64,000 bases of DNA. Source: Adiantum capillus-veneris (Eukaryota; Streptophyta; Polypodiopsida; Polypodiales; Pteridaceae). Made by a program: the position numbers and the translations under genes. Below are positions 25,541 to 36,088 of this stretch, in pieces (within the stretch, counting starts at the first letter, position 1; every line of letters begins with the position of its first letter). A model generated the notes under the pieces. That model was not told where the DNA came from and did no database searches. It was given only the letters and a program-made list of their open reading frames with translations. The DNA lies in NCBI GenBank assembly GCA_014529385.2, contig CM043961.1, positions 11,638,478-11,702,477 on the forward strand. Reading direction: 5' to 3'.

Positions 25541-26713
25541 TGTAAGGTGCAGCGGAATAAATGTTTGAACTTTGCTCAAGATAAGTGCTCCGAACTGTGC
25601 TCAAGGTTCCTTTTGTTCTTATGGAAGGGAGAGCCTTCCGTTCTTAATGAGAGAGTGCTATGAACACAAACAAGTGAATGGACACTGTGCGTGCAAGTGT
25701 ATAAGATTGAGAGATAGAGAGAGACAAGAATACGACACCAGAGACGTTGCAAAACCCTCCTCCGAAGGCCCCACTCTCGTTGGCGAGAGTGATCTACTAT
25801 TGATTGCACAAACGGGTACAAACTGAATGCATGTGATTGATGCAAGTCTACGCTAGATCAATGACGACGACGGGGATGGCGAGACCGATCTAAGGGCTGA
25901 AACCTGCTACTCTTTATCTGCTGTCCAAAAATGCTAATAGACTGAAATCTGCTACGACTGAAAACGCAAGAGAAAACGTTGCCCTTGTTGGTCTTTATGG
26001 CTAAAAACCTGCGGGTACTTGGGACTGAAATCTGATGGTCTTTAGGGCTGAAAATGCCGGTCTTTGTCTGGTGAAAACTGCAGGTCTTATCTCCTGAAAA
26101 ACACTATACCAAAATGGGGACGATTGGGGGTTCTTATAAAATGCTAGGCTGAGGAGTTCTTTGGCGATGAAGCCTGCCGAAAACGCTAGTTGACTGGAAT
26201 GGTCTGGCGATGATGCTTGCTGAAAACGCCAATGCTTGGGTGATGCTCGTGATGGGTCTTCTAATGAAAACGCTAGAGAAGTGGACGTGTTGCTCGGAGG
26301 AAAAACCACCAAGGGGGTTCTTGCTGAGAAGTTGCCTGTTGAGCTTGGCTCCTGCTGCCTCTTCTGCCAGAAAGTGCTAACTCTAGTTTGCTTATATATT
26401 AACTTAGCAAAATTGCCCTACCTACTTTTCAACAAGTCACTTAAAAATAATAAGTGAAAAACGTCAAAAATAGGGAAAATAGGCTTAATGCACTGGCAAA
26501 ATTCCCCTGATGGATTCTGATGGGAATGCTTATGATCATGCTGTGTGCAATCGGAGGATATGCATCTAATTTAAGTGACTCGTCATGCACGATCTGCGAA
26601 CAAACTCACAAAAGTGAGAGATCACTTCCTATTCTAGACAAATTTGACTGACTGAACCCTGGTCATGCTGTAGCTTGTCCACGGACACATAGGGTTGGAT
26701 GTGTCAAGTGACA
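25541..26713 (-). repeat. LTR (right copy) of the LARD element
   Basis: It pairs with 22313-23468 and differs from it by scattered substitutions and by the number of short internal repeats (about 25904-26110). Confidence 0.92.
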
Positions 26714-26735
26714 TCCGCATCGTTGACTTTGAGAA

Positions 26736-27860
26736 GGTATCAGAGCCTTGGTGGAGGAGCTGCACCGAGAAGAAGAAGCTGTGAAGAGCGGCCCTTGGTG
26801 ACAATGACAAGATTACCTTTGTGGCCATTGTTTTAAGATGCTAGTGGCTAGTGGCACCCCTGAACCCTTGACGATGTCGTCTCTCCTCTCTCCTACAAGC
26901 TGCATTTTGACACGCGAAGCCGGCCCCAATTCCTCCGACCCCTTGCGGCAACGTTTCATTATGTTGTCTTGTATCCTCATGCACAAACCTTGCTTTATCC
27001 AGTAAGAGCCTAGTGACAACTTTTCAAAACGCTACCAATGGCTAATCACTGAGGCTTGGAAACTGATAAGGAGAGGTGCCTAGCTTTGAGCAGCAAATTG
27101 GAGAATTGGAGTCAGGACCTTGGAGCCCAAGAGAGGGGCATCTAAAGTGGGTTTCTTCTTCGCCTTGGAAAGGCGACTTGCACAACCAATAAAGGAGTGT
27201 GTTGAGAGGCTTGGATTGTGCATCCACCCATTGGATTAGGAGAAAGACTTGTAAATTCAAGATCCTTCAACATGGCCCCATTTGCTCGAGCGCCAATGAC
27301 AAATTGAACAGCAATAACTACTCCCATTGGAACTTGATTATGCGACTCTTATTCTCATAGAAAGACTTATGTGACATAGTCAACAGCTCGGAGCTCCGTC
27401 CTACGAGGGATCCCAACAATAGGTACACCCACCTTCAAGATGACAAGCATAAAAAATCGTATGTTGATTGGAATGCTTGTAATGCGAAGGCAATGTCGGT
27501 CATTGGAAATTTCTCCGACCATTCAGACTTTGAAGACATTTAAGCTCGTTGGAATGTTTGATCGAGATTCTACGATGCAAGCAGTCACCCTTCTTGAACA
27601 GTTATTTGCCATCCAGATTTCACAAGGAAGTTCCATGCAATTATTTTTTATGAAGGCTAAAGTTATTCATGATCAACTATCGGCTATGAAAAGTGCACTG
27701 ACCGGTACTTAGTTACCTGCTTTGGTTCTCCACGAAGTTTCCTGAGGCGTATGAAACGTGTCTAGAACACTTCGGCTACAAATCACGAAGGAAAAGCTGG
27801 AATTTGATGATCTTAGCTCTTTTCTCATTGAGGATGAAGACTTGTTGATACGTCATTGAG
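26736..27860 (+). pseudogene. Decayed Ty1/copia remnant: primer site and gag
   Basis: GGTATCAGAGCC at 26736-26747 looks like a tRNA-Met-type primer site. From about 27301 the plus strand encodes KLNSNNYSHWNLIMRLLF and then KDLCDIVNSSELRPTRDPNN, which match the start of copia gag proteins (target-sequence, YxxW and DLWDIV-like motifs). Similarity fades by about 27860. It is a heavily broken fossil with no polymerase part. The LARD element sits just upstream, apparently within the LTR of this copia. Confidence 0.7.
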
Positions 27861-28556
27861 AGGGGGAGGCGGGGCTTGATCTTTTGGTAGGTTCCAGTCA
27901 CCCCCTACTACATGTCATGGCTTGATCGTGTTCTGGCCAACCAACAAGGATACATTGAACCTAAATGCCACTAGTTTGAAGGACTCTCCCATACAAGAGA
28001 AATAACAGGCCTCTCCAAGAGTTTCAAGGACTGTAGGCAAAATAGCCTGGCCCCGCACGTCCGCTCTGCACAAAGGCTCCCAGGTAGAATTCACGCATTG
28101 CACAGATCGTGTGGTCTTTTGACTGGACAACCCATGAAAGCGGTGACTATTGCCTCTCGAGGGTAGTTGAAGCACCCTCTTTTGAAACTGCAAGAGCTTT
28201 TCTTAGCACTTCCATCTGTTAGATGAGGAGAGTGTATAGGGCTGCCATCTCAGGGCTAAAGGACCCTCCACAGCCACTTCTAGACAGCCCATCGGGGGTT
28301 CCATCTTAGCTTTAGGGTTCTTTTACAAGCGGACTGACTAACATAGTTTCCTTGCGGCTCCCTTTCATTGCATGGAAAGTCTTCGAATGAGTTTCCTCTT
28401 TTTCTTAATTGAAAAGGCTCAGGAATCTCCTTGAAAGGCGGTGTAACATTTGTTATTTGTTGCAAGTGCAAGTGAAAGCCAAACCAAATAAATTGAGGCC
28501 CTACACCTTTGGTTTGTAAAAATGAGCATAGGGCCTCTTAAGCACTTGCTGTACCT
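27861..28556. other. 3' flank of the PPR gene
   Basis: No gene is recognised. Transcript end signals for the minus-strand PPR gene should lie here, but I see no clear AATAAA on the minus strand. Confidence 0.4.
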
Positions 28557-30851
28557 CTAATATGTAGGTGTCTCTCCTAATAAACTAGCATTAGGCACCA
28601 ACCTTGGAGAATGTGTAAAGCTGCAGGCTTCCATATCCACATTCTTTGTCTGGTCAAAACAGCGATATCCTAGTCCATGGTCGCCAAAAGTGCCGCAACT
28701 GGTGAGCAAACCTGTCCATGAGATTGCATTGGGAGAAATAGGCATGGTATGAACCAGACCTGCTGCTTCATCGAGCTGTCCCACACGCCCCAATATGTTG
28801 ATGATGCAGCTGTAATGTTCGACGCTTACATCACTATTGCCACCCTTGAACAAATGCTCGCAATAGGCACGACAAATATCTAAAGGACTCGTGTGATTCC
28901 GCATAGAAAGAACACTGGTTATCAGTTCGCCGTTTGGCTCCAAGCCTTCGTGTTGCAAGCCTCGTAGACACTTCTCCACATGGCTACGAGATCCATGTCG
29001 TGCATATCCTGCAATCATAGAACCCCACATTGCAATATCTCTAAATGGGCACTTCTCAAATACATCGCATGCCTCCACTATGCATCCGCATCTGCTATAC
29101 ATGTCCACAAGGCTACTACAAATAGCGATGTCTGATTCGAGTCCACTCATCACAATCATCCTGTGTGTCCACCTGCCTTCTACTATTGTGCATGTATAGG
29201 CACATGCTCTCAAGCAGGCCAAGAAGGTTACTTTATCAGGGAAAGTGACCTCCTTGGCCATCTTCTCATAAAACTTGAGGGCAGCCAGACAACTCCCGTT
29301 TTCTACACAGCCGGTTATGATCACACCCCAGGAAACAACATCATGGCTGGTCATCTTCTGAAAAATGGAACATGCTTCCCGTAAATACCGACACTTCGCA
29401 TAAAAATCAATTAATGCATTTCCAATTTGAATGTCTGATTCAAGCATTCTTTTGATGATCGAATCATGTACTTCTCTCCCATAGTCTACAGCCTCAACGC
29501 TTTTACATGCTTTTAAAGTAGAAAGGAATACAGCAAGAGTCGGCACCAAACCTTCATGCTGCAAAAACTCAAATATTTCGAGGGCTTGCAAGCCATGCCC
29601 ATGCTGGGCATATCCTGCAATCATAGCAGCACAAGAGACAGCCGTTGGATTCGGTAGCTTATTGTACAAAAAATGTGCTTCTCGAAAGGCTCCACATCTA
29701 AAGTACATGTCGATCAGAGTATTTGTGACGGATGTATCCCACGTCACTCGACTTTGAAGGATGTGATTGTGGACAAGTCTACCTACTGGAAGAAACTCCA
29801 AGCTTCCACAAGCTTTCAAAACCCATAGAAATGTCACATTATCGGGCTTTACACCTTCGCCCTGCATGGACTTGAACATGTCAATTGCAAGATGACTGTG
29901 GCCATACTCTGCATATCCAGATATGAGTGCACACCATGATACAACATCTCTGTTAGGCAGCACACAAAATACCGCATAAGCATCAGCAACACATCCACAT
30001 TTTGCATACATATCGACAAGAGTGTTTCCAACCTTAAGATCTAACTTAAGTCCATTCTCTACTGCAAGTGCATGTAGCAAAAAACCACAGATTATGTGCC
30101 TTATACAACTGCATGCTTTGAACACACAGATAAATGTCACTCTGCTTGGTTCTATGCCATCTTGTGCCATTCTTTCAAAGAGATTAAGAGTAACCATCCC
30201 ATGCCCTTGTGCAGCACAGGCAAACATCAATGTGTCCCATACGACAATCTCATGAGAAGCCAAGGAATCAAAGACGTAAAAGGCTTCATCCATACAGCCG
30301 CAGGTCGCATACATATCAATGAGAGCACTACCAACAGCGTCATCAAAATCGAACCCAGCTTTTACGACATGCATATGTGTGATCTTACCCTTACCTATGT
30401 CATCAACCAAGAGGCAAGCCTTTAGGCAGCAAGTTAAGACATACTTATCAGGGTGAATGCCATCCAGCAACATGCCATGGTACAATTTCAAAGCAGAGTG
30501 GCCATCACCCAATTTTGTATAAGCAGAGATAAGAGCATGCCATGTGTAGACAGTTCTTTGCGGAAGAGCCTGGAAAACATAAGACGCTTCTTGCACGAGA
30601 GCGCATGATCCAAAGAGTCGAATAAGGTAATCAGCCAACAAGGAAGAAGAATCAAGGCCATGCTTGACGATAACAGCGTAAAGTTGCCTGCCAGTGACAA
30701 GGTCTTTGCTCTGGTTGCACAATTGCAGAGCACGATGCACCTCTCTCTTTTTCTTTAGACCAGCTGGAATAATGCTCATCAACGCCGCCTGGCACTCTTC
30801 ATCAGCAGACAGGTTAATTATTAGGCCATCCAAAGCGCATGGGGATTCCAT
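28557..30851 (-). CDS. PLS-class pentatricopeptide repeat (PPR) protein, 764 aa
   Basis: This is an intronless ORF of 764 codons starting at ATG 30851, the usual single-exon form of plant PPR genes. PPR proteins of this class are known to bind specific organelle RNAs for editing, splicing or stability. Repeats run from about residue 45 to 720. The recurring pattern combines VVSWCALISGYAEYGHSHLA-type motifs (about residues 101, 202, 303, 404, 505 and 605) with GVKPDNVTFLWVLKACG-type and VGNTLVDMYAKCGC-type motifs. This alternation and its spacing of about 101 residues per P-L-S triplet mark the PLS class. The end (about 700-764) holds MPISPNAISWTGLLTSCG, the start of an E-type extension, then diverges. 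No DYW deaminase domain is present, so it would need a partner for editing. No clear signal is seen at the N-terminus (MESPCALDGLIINLSADEEC). The next in-frame Met is residue 25, so a somewhat different start or an upstream exon is possible. Confidence 0.92.
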   Translation of the reverse strand: MESPCALDGLIINLSADEECQAALMSIIPAGLKKKREVHRALQLCNQSKDLVTGRQLYAVIVKHGLDSSSLLADYLIRLFGSCALVQEASYVFQALPQRTVYTWHALISAYTKLGDGHSALKLYHGMLLDGIHPDKYVLTCCLKACLLVDDIGKGKITHMHVVKAGFDFDDAVGSALIDMYATCGCMDEAFYVFDSLASHEIVVWDTLMFACAAQGHGMVTLNLFERMAQDGIEPSRVTFICVFKACSCIRHIICGFLLHALAVENGLKLDLKVGNTLVDMYAKCGCVADAYAVFCVLPNRDVVSWCALISGYAEYGHSHLAIDMFKSMQGEGVKPDNVTFLWVLKACGSLEFLPVGRLVHNHILQSRVTWDTSVTNTLIDMYFRCGAFREAHFLYNKLPNPTAVSCAAMIAGYAQHGHGLQALEIFEFLQHEGLVPTLAVFLSTLKACKSVEAVDYGREVHDSIIKRMLESDIQIGNALIDFYAKCRYLREACSIFQKMTSHDVVSWGVIITGCVENGSCLAALKFYEKMAKEVTFPDKVTFLACLRACAYTCTIVEGRWTHRMIVMSGLESDIAICSSLVDMYSRCGCIVEACDVFEKCPFRDIAMWGSMIAGYARHGSRSHVEKCLRGLQHEGLEPNGELITSVLSMRNHTSPLDICRAYCEHLFKGGNSDVSVEHYSCIINILGRVGQLDEAAGLVHTMPISPNAISWTGLLTSCGTFGDHGLGYRCFDQTKNVDMEACSFTHSPRLVPNASLLGETPTY

Positions 30852-31227
30852 TGAGGAGGTTCAATGATGGACGTTTTCAATTGGACTTTTAAAAAACCCA
30901 AAGTAGGTGCTCCCAATTTTGCAAGCTGGTCTCATTAAGGGGAATCTCATTAAGGGGAATCAAGGAAGATACCTCGGGTGAGGTAAGAAGGAAAAGGAAA
31001 GGTGAGGTGACGGTGGCCAGTTGGTAGGCAAGATGCTCAGGAATTGATCAACGTGCCGTGCGTTGAGAGTATTGTAGAGAGAGAGAAGGAGATTTCGTTG
31101 TGAGCTAGGAGAAGGACCCGCAGCAGAGGAGGTAGCAGGAGACTGTTTTTGGGGAGGGGAAGGAGCACGAGATATGGAGCCGTGTCTCTCTCTGGTTTGT
31201 CTAGAGCCGATAGTACACTGGAGGCGT

Positions 31228-31264
<37 letters not shown>

Positions 31265-31330
31265 GCTCTTCGTAGACAGAAGAGGGTTCGTCTCTGCTTT
31301 GCAACAGCAAAGCAACAGAGGCAGGTAGGC
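30852..31330 (-). promoter_or_regulatory. Upstream region of the PPR gene with a CT/GA tract
   Basis: The segment upstream of the PPR start carries (CT)n at 31231-31262, read as GA repeats on the gene's strand, and a short duplicated GGGGAATC phrase (30939-30961). GA-rich promoter elements bound by BBR/BPC proteins are known in plants, but the genome is full of such tracts, so a role here is only a possibility. No clear TATA box is seen. Confidence 0.25.
31231..31262 (+). repeat. (CT)n microsatellite
   Basis: A CT run of about 32 bp upstream of the PPR gene. Confidence 0.95.
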
Positions 31331-32206
31331 TAATATGTAGCATAGCTGGATGATTGGGGCAAGATTCTGTTTCGTGCTTTCGACCTTAGTGCCTGTTGTG
31401 GATTTTTTTTTTTTCGTCTTGCTTGTAAAGCTGCAGCATCAATTTTCTCTTTTCTCTCTGCCAGAAGCCAGGGTGAAGAACGCACACGACCAGGCAACTG
31501 TGGGTGGCAAAAGAACTCGGGAACGGCAAGGATGTGCAGACGTTCGCGAACACGATCGCTGCGTTTTTTTTTTGTGATGAAAAACCTCTTTGAGGGTGCC
31601 TCGCTGATCTGGGTTGCATGAGTCAGCGCTGCCTCTAAAAGAACTTTGTGGAGGCGGAGAGGAGAAGCTACCATGCAGCACGGTGGAGGCACGAAGGGGG
31701 GCGAGGTATCTGACGATGGACAGCACGAGGGGGCGCAGAGACGAGAGAGACGAAAGACAAACGAGAGACAGGAAATATTTAAGGTGTTTTTGGGGCAGAG
31801 GGATCTGGCAAGATTCCACGTAATAAGTAGCGTAGACCCAGTATGTCATACACATACAATTTTAAATAAATCGTTAAAATGCAGTATCTGCAGACGATGC
31901 CTTCCATGTGGCAGCAATGCAAGAGGAGCCAGCGGCCCTGATGAGTCGGGTGGAGGCAAGGGGGCCTAGTCTTTATCTTGAATGCTCTCGAACCCTCTCT
32001 CTGGAGGCGGGGTGGCGTGATCTTTAGCTAGAATTCTCTCGAACCCTCTCTCTCTCTCTGGAAACCCGAAGGTGGTGGACAACTATTTGCCGACCTATCC
32101 CTCTAGATAAGAGTCCACTTGTTGATTGGCCCGTAGTAAGTGTAGCAGAGAGAGAACTCATGTCGAAGGGTGACCGAGAGCTGGGGGGGAAGGTGGTGTA
32201 GGTAAG

Positions 32207-32210
<4 letters not shown>

Positions 32211-32256
<46 letters not shown>
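32211..32256 (+). repeat. (CT)n microsatellite
   Basis: A CT run of about 46 bp. Confidence 0.95.
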
Positions 32257-32258
<2 letters not shown>

Positions 32259-32520
32259 GCTAAGCAGAGGGAGCTCGGGTGGTCTCTACAGAGGGATGAG
32301 CAAAAGTAGGGGGCACGCGTGGATGAGGCAAGGGAGGGGGAGGCAAGTGCATAGAGGTATTCATTGGAGCTTGCTGCCTAGGGTACTAATTCGAGTGTCT
32401 CTCTATCTCTCTCCGCCCATATGCTCTCTTTCTCATTGACGCATGAGTAGGTACTTACACGGGGAGGGGGGGGGGGGGTGCATATGAGGGCGATGAGGGG
32501 AGCTTCCAGGCCCTCTACCA

Positions 32521-32521
<1 letters not shown>

Positions 32522-32603
<82 letters not shown>
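32522..32603 (+). repeat. Compound (GT)n-(T)n-(G)n tract
   Basis: About 16 GT units are followed by about 20 T and then 30 consecutive G (32574-32603). A G run of this length can form several stacked quadruplexes and is also error-prone in sequencing, so its exact length is uncertain. Confidence 0.93.
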
Positions 32604-32604
<1 letters not shown>

Positions 32605-32956
32605 GACAGAACATTCTGGGGTATCTCTTAGATATTTGGGTTTTCCTTTTAGATGTTCCCGTATGCCAAATAATAATGCAGGTACGATTTTGGAAATATG
32701 CATCAGAAGAAATCAAGAAAGATGCCCGCTTTGATTAATTAGCAAAGGCAAGTGTGGTAGCCAACGGTGCGGCGAGTTGAGAGAGGAAGGTAGCAAATGA
32801 AAAGTCCAAGGCACATCACAGGTCTAGCTCGCAGGTGGATAGAGGAAGGTGGCAAGCATTGCAGCTCACGTAAGAGCCAAGCCAACCAGTGCCACGAGGA
32901 GCTTACCAGAAGAAGGCCTTTTTGTAAAGTGAAGTGCATATCTGAAGCACCACCAG

Positions 32957-33025
32957 GCCGGGTATGAGCTAGTTAGAGCAATGACCCTTAATATACATGC
33001 GGTTGCACGAGTTCGAATCCAACAT
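32957..33025 (+). ncRNA. tRNA-like sequence, possible SINE head or tRNA pseudogene
   Basis: AGTTCGAATCC at 33010-33020 fits a Pol III B box and T-loop. GAGCTAGTTAGAGC about 35 bp upstream (32966-32979) fits a D-arm and A box. The spacing suits a tRNA. The anticodon stem does not pair well, so it is not a working tRNA. SINE 3' features were not found before the Copia-A insertion at 33132. Confidence 0.45.
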
Positions 33026-33131
33026 TTGAATCTTTGTTTTTGTCTCGTTGTATAACAAGCAAAGGATGTAGTGGAATCTGTGGAGATTCCAAGCAATAAA
33101 ATGAAGATTAGTCATATGTGCCAACGATTTC

Positions 33132-33356
33132 TATTGGGATTAGGGTTGCAGAGAAACGCACACATCTTGGAGAAGACAAAGGAAGCTCAAGGTACACAAT
33201 AGAGAGTGTGTTACTTAGTGTGCAATGGAAAGATAGATAGCCCTAGAGTGATGGGCGTATATATAATGCATGGGGAAAAAACCTCATAAAGAGGGGAAAA
33301 TGCCTCGGCGGTCCTAGTGTGTTCACACACATCACTACCACATGTATATGGTAACA
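33132..33356 (-). repeat. 3' LTR of Copia-A
   Basis: It pairs with 51247-51473. Both contain GCGTATATATAATGC, a probable TATA region for the minus-strand transcript. Confidence 0.93.
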
Positions 33357-34464
33357 AATCCCCCCTGGAGTGATGCGGTGAACGAGAGTTGGCACATGAG
33401 TAAAGGGAAGTGCCATGCCCTGAGGACATGATCAATCCGCAGAGGGGAGTAAGCCCAAAGCTTGTGGAAAGCTTCAAGTTTCTCACGAGACAATGCCTTT
33501 GTGAAAAGATCTGCAAGGTTGTCTTGTGTTGGCACATAATCCAAGCTGATCTCTCCTGCTGAGAGCCTCTCCTTGACATAGTGGTAATGCACCTCAATGT
33601 GCTTTGTGCGAGCATGAAAAACTGGGTTTCTCACAACTGCCAATGTGCTCTGATTGTCAGTGTAGATAGTGTTGGTAGTGTCCTGCCCGACACCCAAACC
33701 AGCCATAAGGCGTCTGAGCCATACACACTCAACCGTAGCTGTGAACACTACCTTGTACTCAGCCTCACAAACTCGAAGTGGCCACTGTAGGTTGCTTCTT
33801 GCTCAACCATAATATACATGAACTGCCAAGCATGAAAAAAAAACCACTTGTGGACACTAGCGTGTCAAAACAAAAACCACTTGTGGACACTAGCGTGTCA
33901 AAACAACCAGCCCAATCTAAGTCCGAAAAAGCATGTAAGTCTGGCGGCAATGATCCCCCCTTGGGATAAAACAAGCCAAGATGTAAAGTGCCACTAAGGT
34001 AGCGAAAAATCCACTTGACAGCCTGCCAATGCTTAGACCCTAGGCTATGCATAAATCTGCTGACCTGTGAGACTGCAAATTGAATATCCGGCCTCGTGTT
34101 GCATACATAAATGAGGCAGCCAGCAGCAGTTTGATAAAGAGTGACATCAGCAGGATCGTCAGCATCATGTAGACTCAACTTCAAACCTGTTTCCATGGGA
34201 GTGGCAATAAGTTTGAAATCCTCAAGTCCAAACTTACATAGCAATGTCTCTATGTAACTTTTCTCACACAAGGCAATACCACCATCACACTGCTTAAACT
34301 GTACACCCAAGTAATGATGCAACATCCCCAAATCTTTCATCTTGAGAGTAGCATTCAAATCAGCCTTAAATTCAGCAATATGTCTCTTATTTGGTCCAGT
34401 GATCAGCAAATCATCGACATAAAGAACTACAATGAGAAGTACATCACCTCACGCTTTACATACA
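33335..34464 (-). pseudogene. Copia-A pol, 3' portion (reverse transcriptase end and RNase H)
   Basis: The minus strand encodes the catalytic YVDD region near 34400-34430 and then TLKMKDLGMLHHYLGVQF, YQTAAGCLIYVCNTRPDIQF and HWQAVKWIFRYLSGTLHLGL, standard copia reverse transcriptase motifs. RNase H follows with NTIYTDNQSTLAVVRNPVFH and RTKHIEVHYHYVKERL. It is a fossil, part of the element interrupted by Ty3-B. Confidence 0.9.
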
Positions 34465-34469
34465 ATGTG

Positions 34470-36075
34470 TGTCATAAAATCTAATATCTAATATCTAACC
34501 AACCCAAATGATTTTCTCATATTAAATTGATCACTTAATGTGGGAGAATAAACGGGAACAAGTGTTAAGATATAGACATGTGCTTATAGATCTATCTCAA
34601 CACACGGCCAATGGTAAAGGGGCCCAAATGAGAGATGGTCTATCAAAGAGCAAGGCTAACAAATGGAGCATAAGACCTTAGGGTTAGCTTCATTGAAGAC
34701 CTCCAATAATGTGTGTAAAAGGCCTTTGACCTTAGGTAAGCTAGGGCTGAGCTTGAGGCGCGGGAACCTGACCCAGCTCGAGGTGCTTGTCCTGCTTCTC
34801 ATGCTTGATGACTAAGGTGCTTGATGATTGAGGTGCTTGAGATGCTTGAGGTGCTTGACATGCTTGAGATGCTAGGGTTGCACTTGAGGTGAGAACCCAG
34901 CCCAAGCTTAAAGTGCTTATGAGCCAAGCTTGTGGTGGGAACTGGGCCTATGCATGAGGGGATTGAGGTGTCAAAAACTCAAAGATTCAATCCCTACAAG
35001 GAGGGGGCGAGCCCTACATGAGGGGGGATGAGAGAGAACACCCACACACTGACACAAGGCATGCATGGTACAAATAAAGCAAAAGGGACACTTGTCAAGT
35101 TCCTCCTCATGTTGCCCTCATGGTGTGCTTGAAGCCTATTGGTTGGCCACCCAAGGGGTCCAATAATAATTTAGGAGATTTAATTAATTGATTTAGCATT
35201 TATCTAGCCCTCTCTCTCAAAGGGGAAAGGGGGACACTTGTCTCAAGGCTACCCTTGCTGCTTGTAATGCCTCCTACTTGTGATTGGCTAGGCCTGGAGG
35301 GGTCCAATGAGCTTCAAGCATGAGCTACAAGGGGGGTCGACCCAAGCAAGCTAGGGGGTTGCTTAGGGGGTATACTCACCCACACACACTCACAAATACT
35401 CTCATTGTGTGCTATGCAAAGTGCAAGAGCTCCCTCTCCTTCTCCGAGCAAGTAGAGGTTGAGAGCCTACACCAACACTCTTGGATATGGAGTGCAAATC
35501 CAACCAAGATCCATGCTTCAATGCTTAAGCTTGCCATCTCTTTCTTCTTCATTACTATGCTATTATGTATGCTAACAACAAGAGCTATGATAAGTGAGGA
35601 ACTAATTCTTTCTCTTACGAAATGTTTCTTCTTCCTCTTCCCTACCCTCATTCCCTGCTAGCTCTCTCCACCTTCGAAGGTGTTTGAGGTCTTGGGACTG
35701 AGGCTTGGGATAGTTAAAGCTTTCTTCAAGTTTATGTTATGTTTGTGATGAATGAAGTTTTCCATATTCATTGCATCACCTAGGTCACAAGGAACACAAA
35801 GATTGTATTGTAACAAATCTCTCTTAATGGGAGAAATCATAATACAAATGCCTATTGGAGGGGGGACCGGCTCCACATAAATCCGGTCCTCAACTGTTGT
35901 CATGTTCTCTAAATTCTCTCTCTTGCAAAAGTATTGTTCATGGCAAGCTAACTAATTGCTATGATTATGTTGCTATCTTCAACTATGTACACCCGCTATG
36001 CTCACAAAGTCATTTCTCAAAAGTACTTTCATTAATTTCCGCTACTCTCAAGTTAAATAGGCCAATTCCATTACG
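34470..36075 (+). repeat. 5' LTR of Ty3-B
   Basis: It pairs with 46110-47728. It contains a short-repeat zone (34789-34873) of GAGGTGCTTGAGATGCTT type, whose length differs from that in the other LTR (46414-46528). Confidence 0.94.
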
Positions 36076-36076
36076 T

Positions 36077-36088
36077 TGGTATCAGAGC
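36077..36088 (+). other. Primer binding site, initiator tRNA-Met type, of Ty3-B
   Basis: TGGTATCAGAGC lies one base after the 5' LTR, as in Ty3-A. Confidence 0.92.

Larger units (their letters stand above)
22313..26713 (-). mobile_element. Non-autonomous LTR retrotransposon (LARD type), complete ends
   Basis: The LTRs are 22313-23468 and 25541-26713, both starting TGTAAGGTGCAGCGG and ending GTGACA on the plus strand. The target duplication is exact: TCCGC at 22308-22312 and 26714-26718. The primer site, read on the minus strand, is TGGCATCAGAGC (25528-25539), close to the tRNA-Met type. A purine tract (AAAAGGAGGGGA on the minus strand) abuts the other LTR. The 2.07-kb interior has no protease, polymerase or integrase. 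It carries a coiled-coil ORF and a second ORF of unknown type. I counted about 17 LTR differences in the first 365 bp (near 5%). Confidence 0.92.
31331..32956. other. Intergenic stretch rich in low-complexity DNA
   Basis: It contains T runs (31403-31412, 31565-31574), CTCTCTGGA-type phrases repeated near 31990-32060, a long CT run (32211-32256) and a GT/T/G compound tract (32522-32603). Overlapping reading frames of 70-138 codons on both strands lack motifs and are not called. Confidence 0.5.

Noticed and set aside
28557-30851. DYW-type editing factor
   Set aside because: The repeats are PLS type but the protein ends shortly after an E-like start, with no HxE zinc site or DYW tail.
31350-31969. 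Plus-strand frames upstream of the PPR gene as a divergent gene
   Set aside because: Overlapping frames on both strands, Arg-rich or T-run based, with no recognisable motif.
32957-33025. Functional tRNA gene
   Set aside because: The T-arm sequence is good but the anticodon stem does not pair and no acceptor stem closes it.
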